In this document: positions 5,613-13,085 of the stretch, piece by piece | Position numbering within the stretch: the stretch's first letter is position 1 | How the letters are laid out: each line of letters begins with the position of its first letter | Origin: CAVPEW01 sp050247895 | GTDB taxonomy: Bacteria > Actinomycetota > Acidimicrobiia > Acidimicrobiales > VFJN01 | Assembly: GCA_050247895.1 (NCBI GenBank) | Contig: JBFWTJ010000048.1 | Coordinates: 1-16,995 of the forward strand | Length of the DNA stretch: 16,995 nt | Reading direction: 5' to 3' | The notes under the pieces: model-generated | Databases searched by the model: none | Seen by the model: the letters and a program-made list of their open reading frames with translations, nothing else | Told to the model about the DNA's origin: nothing | Program-made: the position numbers and the translations under genes

Positions 5613-6278
5613 GTGGACGACCTGGCCGCCCTGGAGGAGGAGATCACCTCGTGCCGGGCCTGCCCCCGCCTGGTGGCGTGGCGCGAGCAGGTCGGCCGGG
5701 AGAAGCGGGCCGCGTTCCGCGACGAGCGGTACTGGGCCCGCCCGGTGCCGGGGTTCGGCGACCCCGGGGCGCGGGTCGCGCTGGTCGGCCTGGCCCCCGC
5801 GGCCCACGGCGCCAACCGGACCGGCCGCATGTTCACCGGCGACCGGTCGGGGGACTTCCTCTACGCGGCCCTGCACCGCACGGGCTTCGCCAACCAGCCG
5901 ACCAGCGTCGCCCGGGGCGACGGCCTGGTCCTGTCCGGGGCCTGGATCACCGCCCCCGTGCGCTGCGCCCCGCCGGCCAACAAGCCCACGCCGGCCGAGC
6001 GGGACGCCTGCGCGCCCTGGCTGGTCCGCGAGCTCGAGCTGCTGGCCGAGGTGCGCGTGCTGGTGGCGCTGGGCGCCTTCGCCTTCGGCGTGCTGTCGGG
6101 CCTGCTCGGGCTGCGCCCGCGGCCCCGCTTCGCCCACGGGGCCGAGCTCGCCCTGCCCGACGGGCGCCACCTGCTGGGCTGCTACCACGTGAGCCAGCAG
6201 AACACCTTCACCGGCACGCTCACCCCGGCCATGCTCGACGGGGTGCTGGTCCGGGCCCGGGCGCTGGCCGGGGCCTGA
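5613..6278 (+). CDS. udgB: Type 5 uracil-DNA glycosylase (UdgB)
   Basis: The 221-residue protein is a family 5 uracil-DNA glycosylase, which removes uracil and other deaminated bases from DNA in base-excision repair. It has four cysteines placed for a [4Fe-4S] cluster (C14, C17, C118, C133), the uracil-binding motif GLAPAAHGANRTGRMFTGD from residue 59, APVRCAPPANKPTP, and the DNA-minor-groove motif HVSQQNT at 192-198. The catalytic asparagine/aspartate position of families 1-2 is not expected in this family. The GTG at 5613 was chosen because it directly precedes the conserved DDLAALEEEITSCRACPRL and lies 6 nt after TATCGT; the transcript is probably leaderless. A high-GC genome has a heavy cytosine-deamination load, which fits the presence of such an enzyme. 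The stop lies 7 bp from the stop of the convergent FrhB-like gene. Confidence 0.93.
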   Translation: MDDLAALEEEITSCRACPRLVAWREQVGREKRAAFRDERYWARPVPGFGDPGARVALVGLAPAAHGANRTGRMFTGDRSGDFLYAALHRTGFANQPTSVARGDGLVLSGAWITAPVRCAPPANKPTPAERDACAPWLVRELELLAEVRVLVALGAFAFGVLSGLLGLRPRPRFAHGAELALPDGRHLLGCYHVSQQNTFTGTLTPAMLDGVLVRARALAGA

Positions 6279-6283
6279 GCCCC
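6270..6283. terminator. Short GC stem-loop at the udgB / FrhB-like convergent junction
   Basis: GGGGC (6270-6274) pairs with GCCCC (6279-6283) around CTGA, which contains the udgB stop codon. It sits in the junction between two convergent genes and could help stop both transcripts. It lacks a T-run on either side, so it is only a candidate. Confidence 0.3.
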
Positions 6284-6285
6284 CG

Positions 6286-7473
6286 CTAGGCCGGTGCCTT
6301 GGCCGGGTTGCGGGGGAAGTCGACCGCGAAGGAGGGCCAGCGCTCACGGCTCTTGGCCGCCAGCTTGTGCATCAGCGCCACCGCGCCCGGGTCCTCGTCG
6401 CCGGGACGGGCGACGATGGAGCCGTCCTCGATCATGCGGGTGATGATCTCCCGGCCCAGGTCGGTGCGCACGATGGTCAGCGTCCAGTCGGCGTTCTCAC
6501 CGATCCCGCCGGTGGAGATGTCGGCGTGCTCGGCCGCGAAGTCGGGGCAGTGGTTGCACCCGTCACGGGTCCAGGCGTGGCACTCCTTGAGGTTGATCTC
6601 GTGGTACGTGCCGTCCTTCATCCAGATCTGGAAGACGCCCTTGATGTTCATCTTGGCCATGTCGGCCTTGGCCAGGCCGTACTTGGTCCAGAAGAGCTCC
6701 TCGAAGATCGAGTCGTCGAAGCTCTTGGAGCACAGCAGCCCGATGTTGAAGACGATCGGCTTGCCCACCTTGCCGACCTTGCGGCTCCACATGACCGGCG
6801 CGATCGACGACATGCAGCTCATCCCGACCAGGGCCAGCTTCTCGAAGCCCCGCTCCCGGGCCTCGTCGTAGGCCAGGGTGTTGGCCGAGTAGGTGTAGCG
6901 GCTGCCCGCGCCGGCCAGCACCTCCTCCTTGGTGCTGGCCACCCCCGGCTTGGCCTTCCAGCTGTCGCCGTCGCCCTCCAGGTAGGAGGTCAGCGCCGCG
7001 TCGATGTAGCCGTGCTCGAGGGACCAGATGAGGATGGCCGAGACCAGCCCGCCGTCCTGGCCCATCTTGTGGACCATCTCGTCGCTGGCCCGGGTCAGCA
7101 TCACGTCCTGGTAGATGCCGGCCGGCTCGTCGGGCTGGCGGACCCGGGCGAAGAGGTGCTCGTCGGCCATGGGCTCCCAGGCCCGGAAGCGGGGGCAGGC
7201 CCGGGTGCAGGAGGTGCAGCCCTTCTGGCCGTGGGTGCAGTCGGCCGGGCCGAGCTCGTCCTCGAGGTGGAACGGCTTGTAGCGGCCCGGCTCGTGGGCG
7301 TAGCCGATCACGTCGTGGGGGCAGGCGATCACGCACCCGGCGCAGCCGGTGCACAACCCGCTGGTCACGACCTCCTCGTAGAGCTCCTTCCACTGGAAGG
7401 TCCAGCGTTCCTTGTTGCCCGCGGAGAGGGCGTAGGGGCCCGCGTCGGGAGCCGCCCGCTCTGTGACTGCCAT
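6286..7473 (-). CDS. FrhB/FdhB-like F420-type oxidoreductase subunit with two [4Fe-4S] clusters
   Basis: The 395-residue protein has an N-terminal ferredoxin-like part with two cysteine sets: C41-C44-C47-C51 (CTGCAGCVIAC) and C79-C86-C89-C93. It is followed by the coenzyme F420 hydrogenase/dehydrogenase beta-subunit domains: GQDGGLVSAIL (138-148), VGMSCMSS, IGLLCSKSF, and the C-terminal DGCNHCPDFAAEHADIST with C306 and C309. In archaeal FrhB and FdhB this subunit binds FAD and passes electrons between iron-sulfur clusters and F420. The electron carrier here is not proven. No hydrogenase or formate dehydrogenase catalytic subunit is nearby. The divergent neighbour is an acyl-CoA dehydrogenase, sharing a 24-bp promoter gap, so a role in electron transfer linked to acyl-CoA oxidation is a reasonable guess. 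The ATG at 7473 is 7 nt after TAGGGT on the minus strand. Confidence 0.88.
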   Translation of the reverse strand: MAVTERAAPDAGPYALSAGNKERWTFQWKELYEEVVTSGLCTGCAGCVIACPHDVIGYAHEPGRYKPFHLEDELGPADCTHGQKGCTSCTRACPRFRAWEPMADEHLFARVRQPDEPAGIYQDVMLTRASDEMVHKMGQDGGLVSAILIWSLEHGYIDAALTSYLEGDGDSWKAKPGVASTKEEVLAGAGSRYTYSANTLAYDEARERGFEKLALVGMSCMSSIAPVMWSRKVGKVGKPIVFNIGLLCSKSFDDSIFEELFWTKYGLAKADMAKMNIKGVFQIWMKDGTYHEINLKECHAWTRDGCNHCPDFAAEHADISTGGIGENADWTLTIVRTDLGREIITRMIEDGSIVARPGDEDPGAVALMHKLAAKSRERWPSFAVDFPRNPAKAPA

Positions 7474-7480
7474 GCCCCGC

Positions 7481-7490
7481 ACCCTACGCT
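7481..7490. promoter_or_regulatory. Symmetric overlapping -10 elements for the FrhB-like and acyl-CoA dehydrogenase genes
   Basis: The plus strand reads ACCCTACGCT. TACGCT (7485-7490) lies 7 nt before the ATG at 7498. On the minus strand TAGGGT (7486-7481) lies 7 nt before the ATG at 7473. The boxes share TA at 7485-7486, the exact centre of the 24-bp gap. Both transcripts would be leaderless or nearly so. Confidence 0.55.
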
Positions 7491-7497
7491 CTGGGCC

Positions 7498-8733
7498 ATG
7501 GACCTGACCTACCCGGCCGAAGCCGAGGCCTTCCGCAACGAGATCCGCAGCTGGCTGGAGGCGAACCTGCCCGACGGCTGGTTCAAGGACGGCTTCGAGA
7601 TGACCGAGGACGAGCGTCGGGAGTTCAACGAGTCCTGGCCCCAGAAGCTGATCGAGGGCGGCTGGATCTGCGCCACCTGGCCCGTGGAGTACGGGGGCCG
7701 GGGCCTGTCGCTGATCGAGGGGGTCGTGCTGGCCGAGGAGTTCGCCCGGGCCCGGGCGCCCATGCGGGCCGACTTCTTCGGCGACACGCTGGTCGGTCCC
7801 ACGATCCTGGCCTGGGGCACCGAGGAGCAGAAGCGCGAGTTCCTGCCCCTGATCACCACGGGCCAGATGCGCTGGTGCCAGGGCTTCAGCGAGCCCGACT
7901 CGGGTTCGGACCTGGCCTCGCTGAAGACCACCGCCACCCTCGACGGCGACGAGTGGGTCATCCACGGCCAGAAGGTCTGGACCACCCAGGCCCAGTTCGC
8001 CGACCACTGCTTCCTGCTGGCCCGGACCAACCCGGACGCCCCCAAGCACAAGGGCATCTCCTACCTGCTGGTGCCCATGCACCAGCCCGGGGTCGAGGTC
8101 CGCGGGATCATCCAGCCCGACGGCACCGACGAGTTCAACGAGGTCTTCTTCGACGGGGCCCGCTGCCCGCGGGGCAACGTCGTGGGCGGGGTCGACAACG
8201 GCTGGGTGGTGGCCAACGCCACGCTCGGCTTCGAGCGGGGCCAGTCGGCCACCACGGGCTACCGCCGCTTCGAGGAGGAGTGGCACCTGATGGTCGACCA
8301 GGCCCGGGCCAACGGCGCCATCGCCGACCCGCTCGTCCGCCAGCGCCTGGCCGTCTACTACTCGAAGATCCAGATCATGCGGGTCAACGGGCTGCGCTCG
8401 CTGAGCGCCGCGCTGGCCGGCCGCGACGACCCCTCGGCCGCCGTGCTGGGCGCGACCAACAAGATGTTCTGGTCCGAGGCCCACAAGGCGGCCATGGAGC
8501 TGGCCCTGGACATCTGGGGCCCGGCGTCGATGCTGGTCGACACCGGCCCGGCCTCGGGGTCGTGGCCGGCCACCACGCGCGCCGAGGCCCGGCCCGGCTA
8601 CCCGGTCAGCACGATGGTGTCGGCCTTCCTGTTCAGCCGGTCCGAGACGATCTGGGGCGGCACGTCGCAGATCCAGCGCAACATCGTGGGCGAGCGGGTG
8701 CTCGGCCTGCCCAAGGAGCCGCGTCCGGGCTGA
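7498..8733 (+). CDS. Acyl-CoA dehydrogenase (FadE-type)
   Basis: The 411-residue FAD enzyme introduces a 2,3 double bond into an acyl-CoA. Visible marks are the substrate/FAD segment GFSEPDSGSDLASLKT (around 129-144), IHGQKVWTTQAQ (around 155-166), and the C-terminal FAD/tetramer motif GGTSQIQRNIVGERVLGLP. At the position of the classical catalytic glutamate (YEGT in medium-chain enzymes) it has W386-G387-G388-T389, so that base is missing. The FERG segment (E246) aligns with the alternative base used by isovaleryl-CoA dehydrogenase-like enzymes. This points to a branched, cyclic or steroid-derived substrate, as in mycobacterial FadE28/29-like proteins, although the enzyme could also need a partner subunit. 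The ATG at 7498 follows TACGCT by 7 nt. The divergent FrhB-like gene may supply or accept electrons; that is inference. Confidence 0.92.
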   Translation: MDLTYPAEAEAFRNEIRSWLEANLPDGWFKDGFEMTEDERREFNESWPQKLIEGGWICATWPVEYGGRGLSLIEGVVLAEEFARARAPMRADFFGDTLVGPTILAWGTEEQKREFLPLITTGQMRWCQGFSEPDSGSDLASLKTTATLDGDEWVIHGQKVWTTQAQFADHCFLLARTNPDAPKHKGISYLLVPMHQPGVEVRGIIQPDGTDEFNEVFFDGARCPRGNVVGGVDNGWVVANATLGFERGQSATTGYRRFEEEWHLMVDQARANGAIADPLVRQRLAVYYSKIQIMRVNGLRSLSAALAGRDDPSAAVLGATNKMFWSEAHKAAMELALDIWGPASMLVDTGPASGSWPATTRAEARPGYPVSTMVSAFLFSRSETIWGGTSQIQRNIVGERVLGLPKEPRPG

Positions 8734-8743
8734 GGCCCGCCGG

Positions 8744-8749
8744 TAGCCT
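8744..8749 (+). promoter_or_regulatory. -10-like element (TAGCCT) before the LCP gene
   Basis: TAGCCT fits TAnnnT and ends 9 nt before the ATG at 8759, inside the 25-bp gap after the acyl-CoA dehydrogenase. A leaderless or very short leader transcript is possible. No Shine-Dalgarno is seen before this ATG. Confidence 0.35.
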
Positions 8750-8758
8750 CGATCCGTC

Positions 8759-10240
8759 ATGCCTGCCCACATGCGCCGTCACGGCGCGCCGCGGCGTCGC
8801 CGCAGCTGGGGCCAGCGACTGCTCGTCCTGGCCGGTGCGCTGGTCACCGTGGTCGCCCTCGCCGGCGCCGGGATGGCCGGCTACGTGGGCTACCGCCTCT
8901 CCCAGATCACCCGCTACAGCGACGTCGAGGTCCAGGCCGCGCCGCCCGGCGAGCCGGTCAACTACCTGATCGTCGGGTCCGACAGCCGGGAGAACATCAC
9001 CGAGGACGACCCCGGGGCCGGCGGGATGCTCGACGAGCCCCACGAGGGCCGGCGCAGCGACACGATCATGCTGCTGCGGGTCGATCCCGAGGCCCGCTCG
9101 GCCGACCTGGTGTCGTTCCCCCGTGACCTCTACCTGCCCCTGGCCGGCGACCACGGCGAGAACCGCATCAACGCCGCCTACGGGCTGGGCCGGCAGGTCC
9201 TGGTCGACACGATCCAGCAGAACTTCGGGATCGAGGTCAACCACTACGTGGAGATCGACTTCGTCGCCTTCCGGGACGTGGTGGACGCCATCGGGGGCGT
9301 GCCGCTCTACTTCACCACCCCGGTGCGGGACCGCAAGACCGGCCTGAACGTGCCGGTGGCCGGCTGCCAGGTCCTCACCGGCCAGCAGGCCCTGGACTTC
9401 GCCCGCTCCCGCGCCCTGCAGTACCAGGACGCCGACGGCGACTGGCGGTCCGACCCCACCGCCGACCTGGGCCGGATCACCCGCCAGCAGGTCTTCGTCC
9501 GCCGGGCCCTCACCCAGGCCCTCTCGTCGGGCCTGGGCAGCCCGTCGCGCCTCAACGGCCTGCTGGGCGCGGTCCTGCCCAAGCTGGGCGTGGACGAGGG
9601 CTTCGAGGTGCGCGACGCGCTGGAGCTGGCCCGGCGCTTCGAGGGCTTCGACGCCGAGGGCCTGGTGTCGCACACGTTGCCGGTGGTGAACGCTCGCGAG
9701 GGGAAGATGTCGATCGTCCGCCTGGTCCGGGCCCCGGCCGAGCCGATCCTGAACGTGTTCCGCGGCCTGCCGCCCGACGCCATCGGGCCGGGCTCGGTCG
9801 AGGTGTCGGTGGTCAACGGCACCGGGGTGACCGGCCAGGCCGCGCTGGTGACCGACGCCCTGCGCCAGATCGGCTTCGACGTCGGCGAGCCGGGCACGAC
9901 CGACGAGCGCTACGTGCGGACCACGGTCCGCTACGGGGAGGGGGGCGAGGCAGGGGCCCGGCTCGTGGCCCGGCACGTGAGCGGTGGGGCCGAGCTGGTG
10001 GCCGACCCGGGCCTCGAGCCCGGCACGGTCGTGCTGGTGACCGGTGCCGACACCACCACGCTGCACGCGCTGCCCACGCCCGAGGACCCGGCGGCGACCA
10101 CGACGACCACCACGACCACCGTGCCCGAGGCCGAGGGCTCGCCCCCGGGATCGGCGGTCGAGCCGCCGGGACCGACCACCACCACGACGGTGATCGGGTA
10201 CTCGACGGGCGACCCCCCGCCCGGCGTCGAGTGCTCTTGA
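8759..10240 (+). CDS. LytR-CpsA-Psr (LCP) family wall-polymer ligase with LytR_C domain
   Basis: The 493-residue membrane-anchored protein probably transfers polyprenyl-linked glycopolymers onto peptidoglycan outside the cell. A basic start (MRRHGAPRRRR) and one membrane segment (about 20-43) set an N-in topology. The LCP domain (about 65-265) has GSDSR (73-77), RSDTIMLLRVD, SFPRDLYLPL (R122, D123), NRINAAYG, VDAIGGVPLYF and the terminal DFARSR (R216, R218) with RQQ. These arginines and aspartates bind the polyprenyl pyrophosphate in characterised LCP proteins. A LytR_C domain follows (about 345-430: VEVSVVNGTGVTGQA). The tail is low-complexity, with runs of eight and five threonines, Pro-rich and ending in Cys-Ser. 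The first ATG at 8759 was used; the ATG at 8771 would only shorten the start. The gene does not obviously belong with the CoA enzymes around it. Confidence 0.93.
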   Translation: MPAHMRRHGAPRRRRSWGQRLLVLAGALVTVVALAGAGMAGYVGYRLSQITRYSDVEVQAAPPGEPVNYLIVGSDSRENITEDDPGAGGMLDEPHEGRRSDTIMLLRVDPEARSADLVSFPRDLYLPLAGDHGENRINAAYGLGRQVLVDTIQQNFGIEVNHYVEIDFVAFRDVVDAIGGVPLYFTTPVRDRKTGLNVPVAGCQVLTGQQALDFARSRALQYQDADGDWRSDPTADLGRITRQQVFVRRALTQALSSGLGSPSRLNGLLGAVLPKLGVDEGFEVRDALELARRFEGFDAEGLVSHTLPVVNAREGKMSIVRLVRAPAEPILNVFRGLPPDAIGPGSVEVSVVNGTGVTGQAALVTDALRQIGFDVGEPGTTDERYVRTTVRYGEGGEAGARLVARHVSGGAELVADPGLEPGTVVLVTGADTTTLHALPTPEDPAATTTTTTTTVPEAEGSPPGSAVEPPGPTTTTTVIGYSTGDPPPGVECS

Positions 10241-10265
10241 GAATTTCGACGCTCGCGACGATAAT
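10237..10265 (+). promoter_or_regulatory. Strong sigma70-type promoter of the binding-protein / ligase operon
   Basis: TTGAGA (10237-10242) and GATAAT (10260-10265) each match consensus at 5 of 6 positions and are separated by exactly 17 bp. This is the best promoter in the window. The -35 overlaps the TGA stop of the LCP gene (10238-10240). Transcription would start near 10272. Confidence 0.7.
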
Positions 10266-10272
10266 CCTCCTG

Positions 10273-10290
10273 GCGCGCCTCCCGGTGCGC
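10273..10290 (+). promoter_or_regulatory. 5'-terminal hairpin in the leader of the substrate-binding protein mRNA
   Basis: GCGCGCC (10273-10279) pairs with GGTGCGC (10284-10290) around a TCCC loop, with one G-T pair. It begins at the predicted transcription start and ends just before the Shine-Dalgarno GGGGGGAG (10293-10300), with ATG at 10307. A protective 5' hairpin is the simplest reading. Confidence 0.4.
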
Positions 10291-10306
10291 GAGGGGGGAG
10301 ACGCAG

Positions 10307-11554
10307 ATGTCCAAGAGATGGCTGGTCCTGCTGGTCGGCGCGCTGCTCGCCGCCGCAGCGTGCGGTAACGACGACGGGGACGATTCGAACGCCGCGCCGG
10401 GTGGTGGGGGCCAGGAGGATCCGGCCCCCGGCGAGGGTTGCGACGACAGCGACCCGATCGTGATCGGCGTGGCCAACACCGTGTCGGGCCCCTCGGCCCA
10501 GATCGGCGTGAGCACCCAGCAGGGCTTCGACCTGGCCCGCGACCACCTCAACGAGGCCGGCGGCGTGCTGGGCCGCTGCCTCACCTTCATCACCAAGGAC
10601 GACGGCGGCGAGCCGACCAAGGCCGCGCAGGTCATGCGCGAGCTGGTCGACGAGGACGAGGTCGACGCCGTGCTCGGGCCGTTCCTCAGCTCGGCCATGG
10701 GCGCCACCCTCGACATCACCACGCAGGCCGGGATCGTCCAGATCGTGCTGGGCACGCTCCCCGAGGCCGGCGACGCCACGCTCTACCCCTACGTGTTCCG
10801 ACCGGAGAACCCCTCCACCGGCCAGGCGCCGGCCATCGCCGCCTTCGTCGACCGGGCCGGGTTCGAGAGCGCGGCGGTGCTGGGCGTGAACAACGGCCTG
10901 GGCCAGGCGCTGGTCCCCGCCGTGGCCGCCGAGCTGGAGGAGCTGGGCGTCGACGTGCAGGCCACCGAGCTCCATGAGGGCGGCCTGGTCGACTTCGGGC
11001 CCCAGCTCCGCAACGTCCTGGCCGGCGACCCCGAGGTGCTCGTCCTGGCCAACATCGGCACCGATGCGGTCAACACCCTCAGGAGCCTCCAGCTCGTCGC
11101 CCCCGACCTGCCCGTGGTCGGCCTGGGCGTCATCGCCGATCGCCCCACCATCGAGGCCGTCGGCTTCGACAACATGGAGAACGTGTACGCCGGCCCGACC
11201 TACCGGCCGCTCACCCGCCTGCCCGGCAGCGACGACCCCTCCACCGACGAGGCCACCGCCTTCCGGGACGCCTTCGCCGAGCTCATCGGCCAGGATCCCC
11301 TCACCGTCAACATCCAGCAGCCCGCCGCGGCCTACGACGACGTGATGATGCTGGCCGCGGCCATCGAGGCCGCGGGCGAGATCGACGCCGACGCGATCCG
11401 GGCCCACCTCGAGGAGAACGGCCACGAGGGCGTGCGGGGCACCTACCGGTTCACCGAGGAGAACCACGACGGCGTCGACTGGCGCGAGACGGTGTTCGTC
11501 CTGGCCCGTAGCCTCGACGACGGGACGCTGGAGCTGGCGCCGGGGGAGGTGTGA
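10307..11554 (+). CDS. Branched-chain amino-acid-type ABC substrate-binding lipoprotein
   Basis: The 415-residue protein has a lipoprotein signal, MSKRWLVLLVGALLAAAAC, with the lipidated cysteine probably C19; the -3 residue is Ala and not the usual Leu. An acidic/glycine linker follows, then a periplasmic-binding-protein-like domain of the LivJ type (IVIGVANTVSGPSAQIG from about 51, GQALVPAVAAELEELGVDV). It would be anchored outside the cell and deliver a ligand to a LivHMGF-type transporter, but no permease or ATPase is in this window. Members of this family also bind aromatic acids and other carboxylates. Being first in an operon with two CoA ligases, it may bind the acid they activate. 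It is translated from a strong Shine-Dalgarno (10293-10300), and its stop lies 4 nt before the next ATG. The ligand is unknown. Confidence 0.88.
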   Translation: MSKRWLVLLVGALLAAAACGNDDGDDSNAAPGGGGQEDPAPGEGCDDSDPIVIGVANTVSGPSAQIGVSTQQGFDLARDHLNEAGGVLGRCLTFITKDDGGEPTKAAQVMRELVDEDEVDAVLGPFLSSAMGATLDITTQAGIVQIVLGTLPEAGDATLYPYVFRPENPSTGQAPAIAAFVDRAGFESAAVLGVNNGLGQALVPAVAAELEELGVDVQATELHEGGLVDFGPQLRNVLAGDPEVLVLANIGTDAVNTLRSLQLVAPDLPVVGLGVIADRPTIEAVGFDNMENVYAGPTYRPLTRLPGSDDPSTDEATAFRDAFAELIGQDPLTVNIQQPAAAYDDVMMLAAAIEAAGEIDADAIRAHLEENGHEGVRGTYRFTEENHDGVDWRETVFVLARSLDDGTLELAPGEV

Positions 11555-11558
11555 GGCC

Positions 11559-13085
11559 ATGGACGTGACCGCCACGCTCGACGCGGTCCTGTCGCGCCGG
11601 GCGTCGGCGGCACCCGACGCCGTGGCCCTGGCCGAGGACGACGCCCGCCACACCTACCGGTGGCTCGACGAGCGGGTCGACGAGGTCGCCTCGGGACTGG
11701 TCGCGGCGGGGATCGCACCGGGCGACCGGGTCGGCGTGCTCATGGCGAGCACGTCGGACCACGTGGTGGCCGTGTTCGCCGCCTGGCGGGCCGGAGCGAC
11801 CTGGGTGCCGCTCAACCCCCAGGTCACCGACGCCGACCTGGCCCGCTGCATCGGGCTGACCGGGACCCAGCTCGTCGTGGGCGACGAGGCCGCCCTCGAG
11901 CGGATCGGCGCCAGCGACGAGCCCCAGGTCGCCGGGGTGGCCACCGCCACCGTCGAGGCGCTGCGGACCCGCCCCGTCGACCTGCCCGGGGCCCGGCTCG
12001 AGGGCGACGCCGTCATCGCCTTCACGTCGGGGACCACCGGGCGGCCCAAGGGCGCGGCCATCACCCACCGTGCGCTGCGCGTGCACTCGGCGGTCGTGGC
12101 CGAGCACTACTCGGCCGGGCCCGACGACCGGCTGCTGACCATGCTCCCGCTGTACCTGCTGTCGATCTTCCTCATCGGCCCGGGCCTTGCCGTCGAGTGC
12201 GGGGGCACCTGCCGGATCGTCGGCCGGTACTCGCCCCAGGCCTTCATCCGGTGGTCGGCCGCCGACCGCACGACGCTCATGGCCGCCGTGCCGCTGTTCT
12301 TCACCGACCTCCTCGAGCTGCCCGAGGCGGACCGGGCCGGCCTCGACCTGTCGTCGTTCCGCATCGTGACCTCGGGCGGCGCCCCGATGCCCGACGAGGT
12401 CATGGCCGCCTTCGGGTCCCGCTTCGGGCTGCGGTTCCTCAACGTGTACGGGGGCACCGAGGCCCCCGGCGTGGTGTCGCTCGACCCGCTCGACGCACCC
12501 CGCCGGGCCGGCTCGGTCGGCGTGGCCATGCCCCACATCCGGATCACCGCCATCGACGCCGATGGGAACGACCTGCCGCCCGGCGAGATCGGCGACCTGT
12601 GCACCGCCCCGGTCGAGGAGGGTCCGCTGGCCGGGCTCTACGAGCCGATGCGCGGCTACTGGGGCGACGAGGCCGGGACCGCCGAGGTCCTGCGGGGCCG
12701 GCGGCTGCGCTGGGGCGACGTCGGCTACGTGGACGAGGACGGCTTCGTGTTCCTGGTCGACCGGTCCAAGGACGTGATCATCCGGGGGGCCATGAACGTC
12801 TACCCCCGCCAGGTCGAGCAGGTCTTCCACGAGCGGGCCGAGGTGGCCGAGGTCGCCGTCGTGGGCGGTCCCGACCCCCGCTACGGGGAGGTGCCCGTGG
12901 CCTTCGTGCGCCCGGCGCCCGGCGCCCGGGTCGACGCCGAGGAGCTGCGGGCCTGGGTCAACGAGCGGGTCGCCGCCTACAGCCGGGTGGTCGAGGTCCG
13001 CGTCGTGGCCGACTTCCCCCGCAACGCGCTGGGCAAGGTGCTCAAGCGGGACCTGCGGGAACAGCTCGGGGCCCCCGTCGGGTGA
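11559..13085 (+). CDS. Acyl-CoA synthetase / AMP-forming CoA ligase (first of a tandem pair)
   Basis: The 508-residue ANL-superfamily enzyme activates a carboxylic acid with ATP to an acyl-adenylate and then to acyl-CoA. Motifs are the P-loop-like FTSGTTGRPKG (155-165), NVYGGTEAPG (from 295), WGDVGYVDEDGF with the ribose-binding Asp, VDRSKDVIIRGAMNVYPRQVE at the hinge, and the C-terminal RNALGKVLKRDL with the adenylation lysine K493. All key residues are present, so it should be active. GAMNVYP replaces the more usual GGENVYP, which its partner retains. The ATG at 11559 lies 4 nt after the binding-protein stop, with GGGGGAGG just upstream. Its TGA overlaps the GTG of the second ligase by 4 bp. 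The chain length or ring type of the substrate cannot be told from the sequence. Confidence 0.92.
   Translation: MDVTATLDAVLSRRASAAPDAVALAEDDARHTYRWLDERVDEVASGLVAAGIAPGDRVGVLMASTSDHVVAVFAAWRAGATWVPLNPQVTDADLARCIGLTGTQLVVGDEAALERIGASDEPQVAGVATATVEALRTRPVDLPGARLEGDAVIAFTSGTTGRPKGAAITHRALRVHSAVVAEHYSAGPDDRLLTMLPLYLLSIFLIGPGLAVECGGTCRIVGRYSPQAFIRWSAADRTTLMAAVPLFFTDLLELPEADRAGLDLSSFRIVTSGGAPMPDEVMAAFGSRFGLRFLNVYGGTEAPGVVSLDPLDAPRRAGSVGVAMPHIRITAIDADGNDLPPGEIGDLCTAPVEEGPLAGLYEPMRGYWGDEAGTAEVLRGRRLRWGDVGYVDEDGFVFLVDRSKDVIIRGAMNVYPRQVEQVFHERAEVAEVAVVGGPDPRYGEVPVAFVRPAPGARVDAEELRAWVNERVAAYSRVVEVRVVADFPRNALGKVLKRDLREQLGAPVG

Noticed and set aside
10081..10200. ACC/ACG repeats near the end of the LCP gene as a DNA repeat element
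   Set aside because: They encode poly-threonine runs in a low-complexity extracellular tail, common in actinobacterial LCP proteins, with no sign of a separate element.
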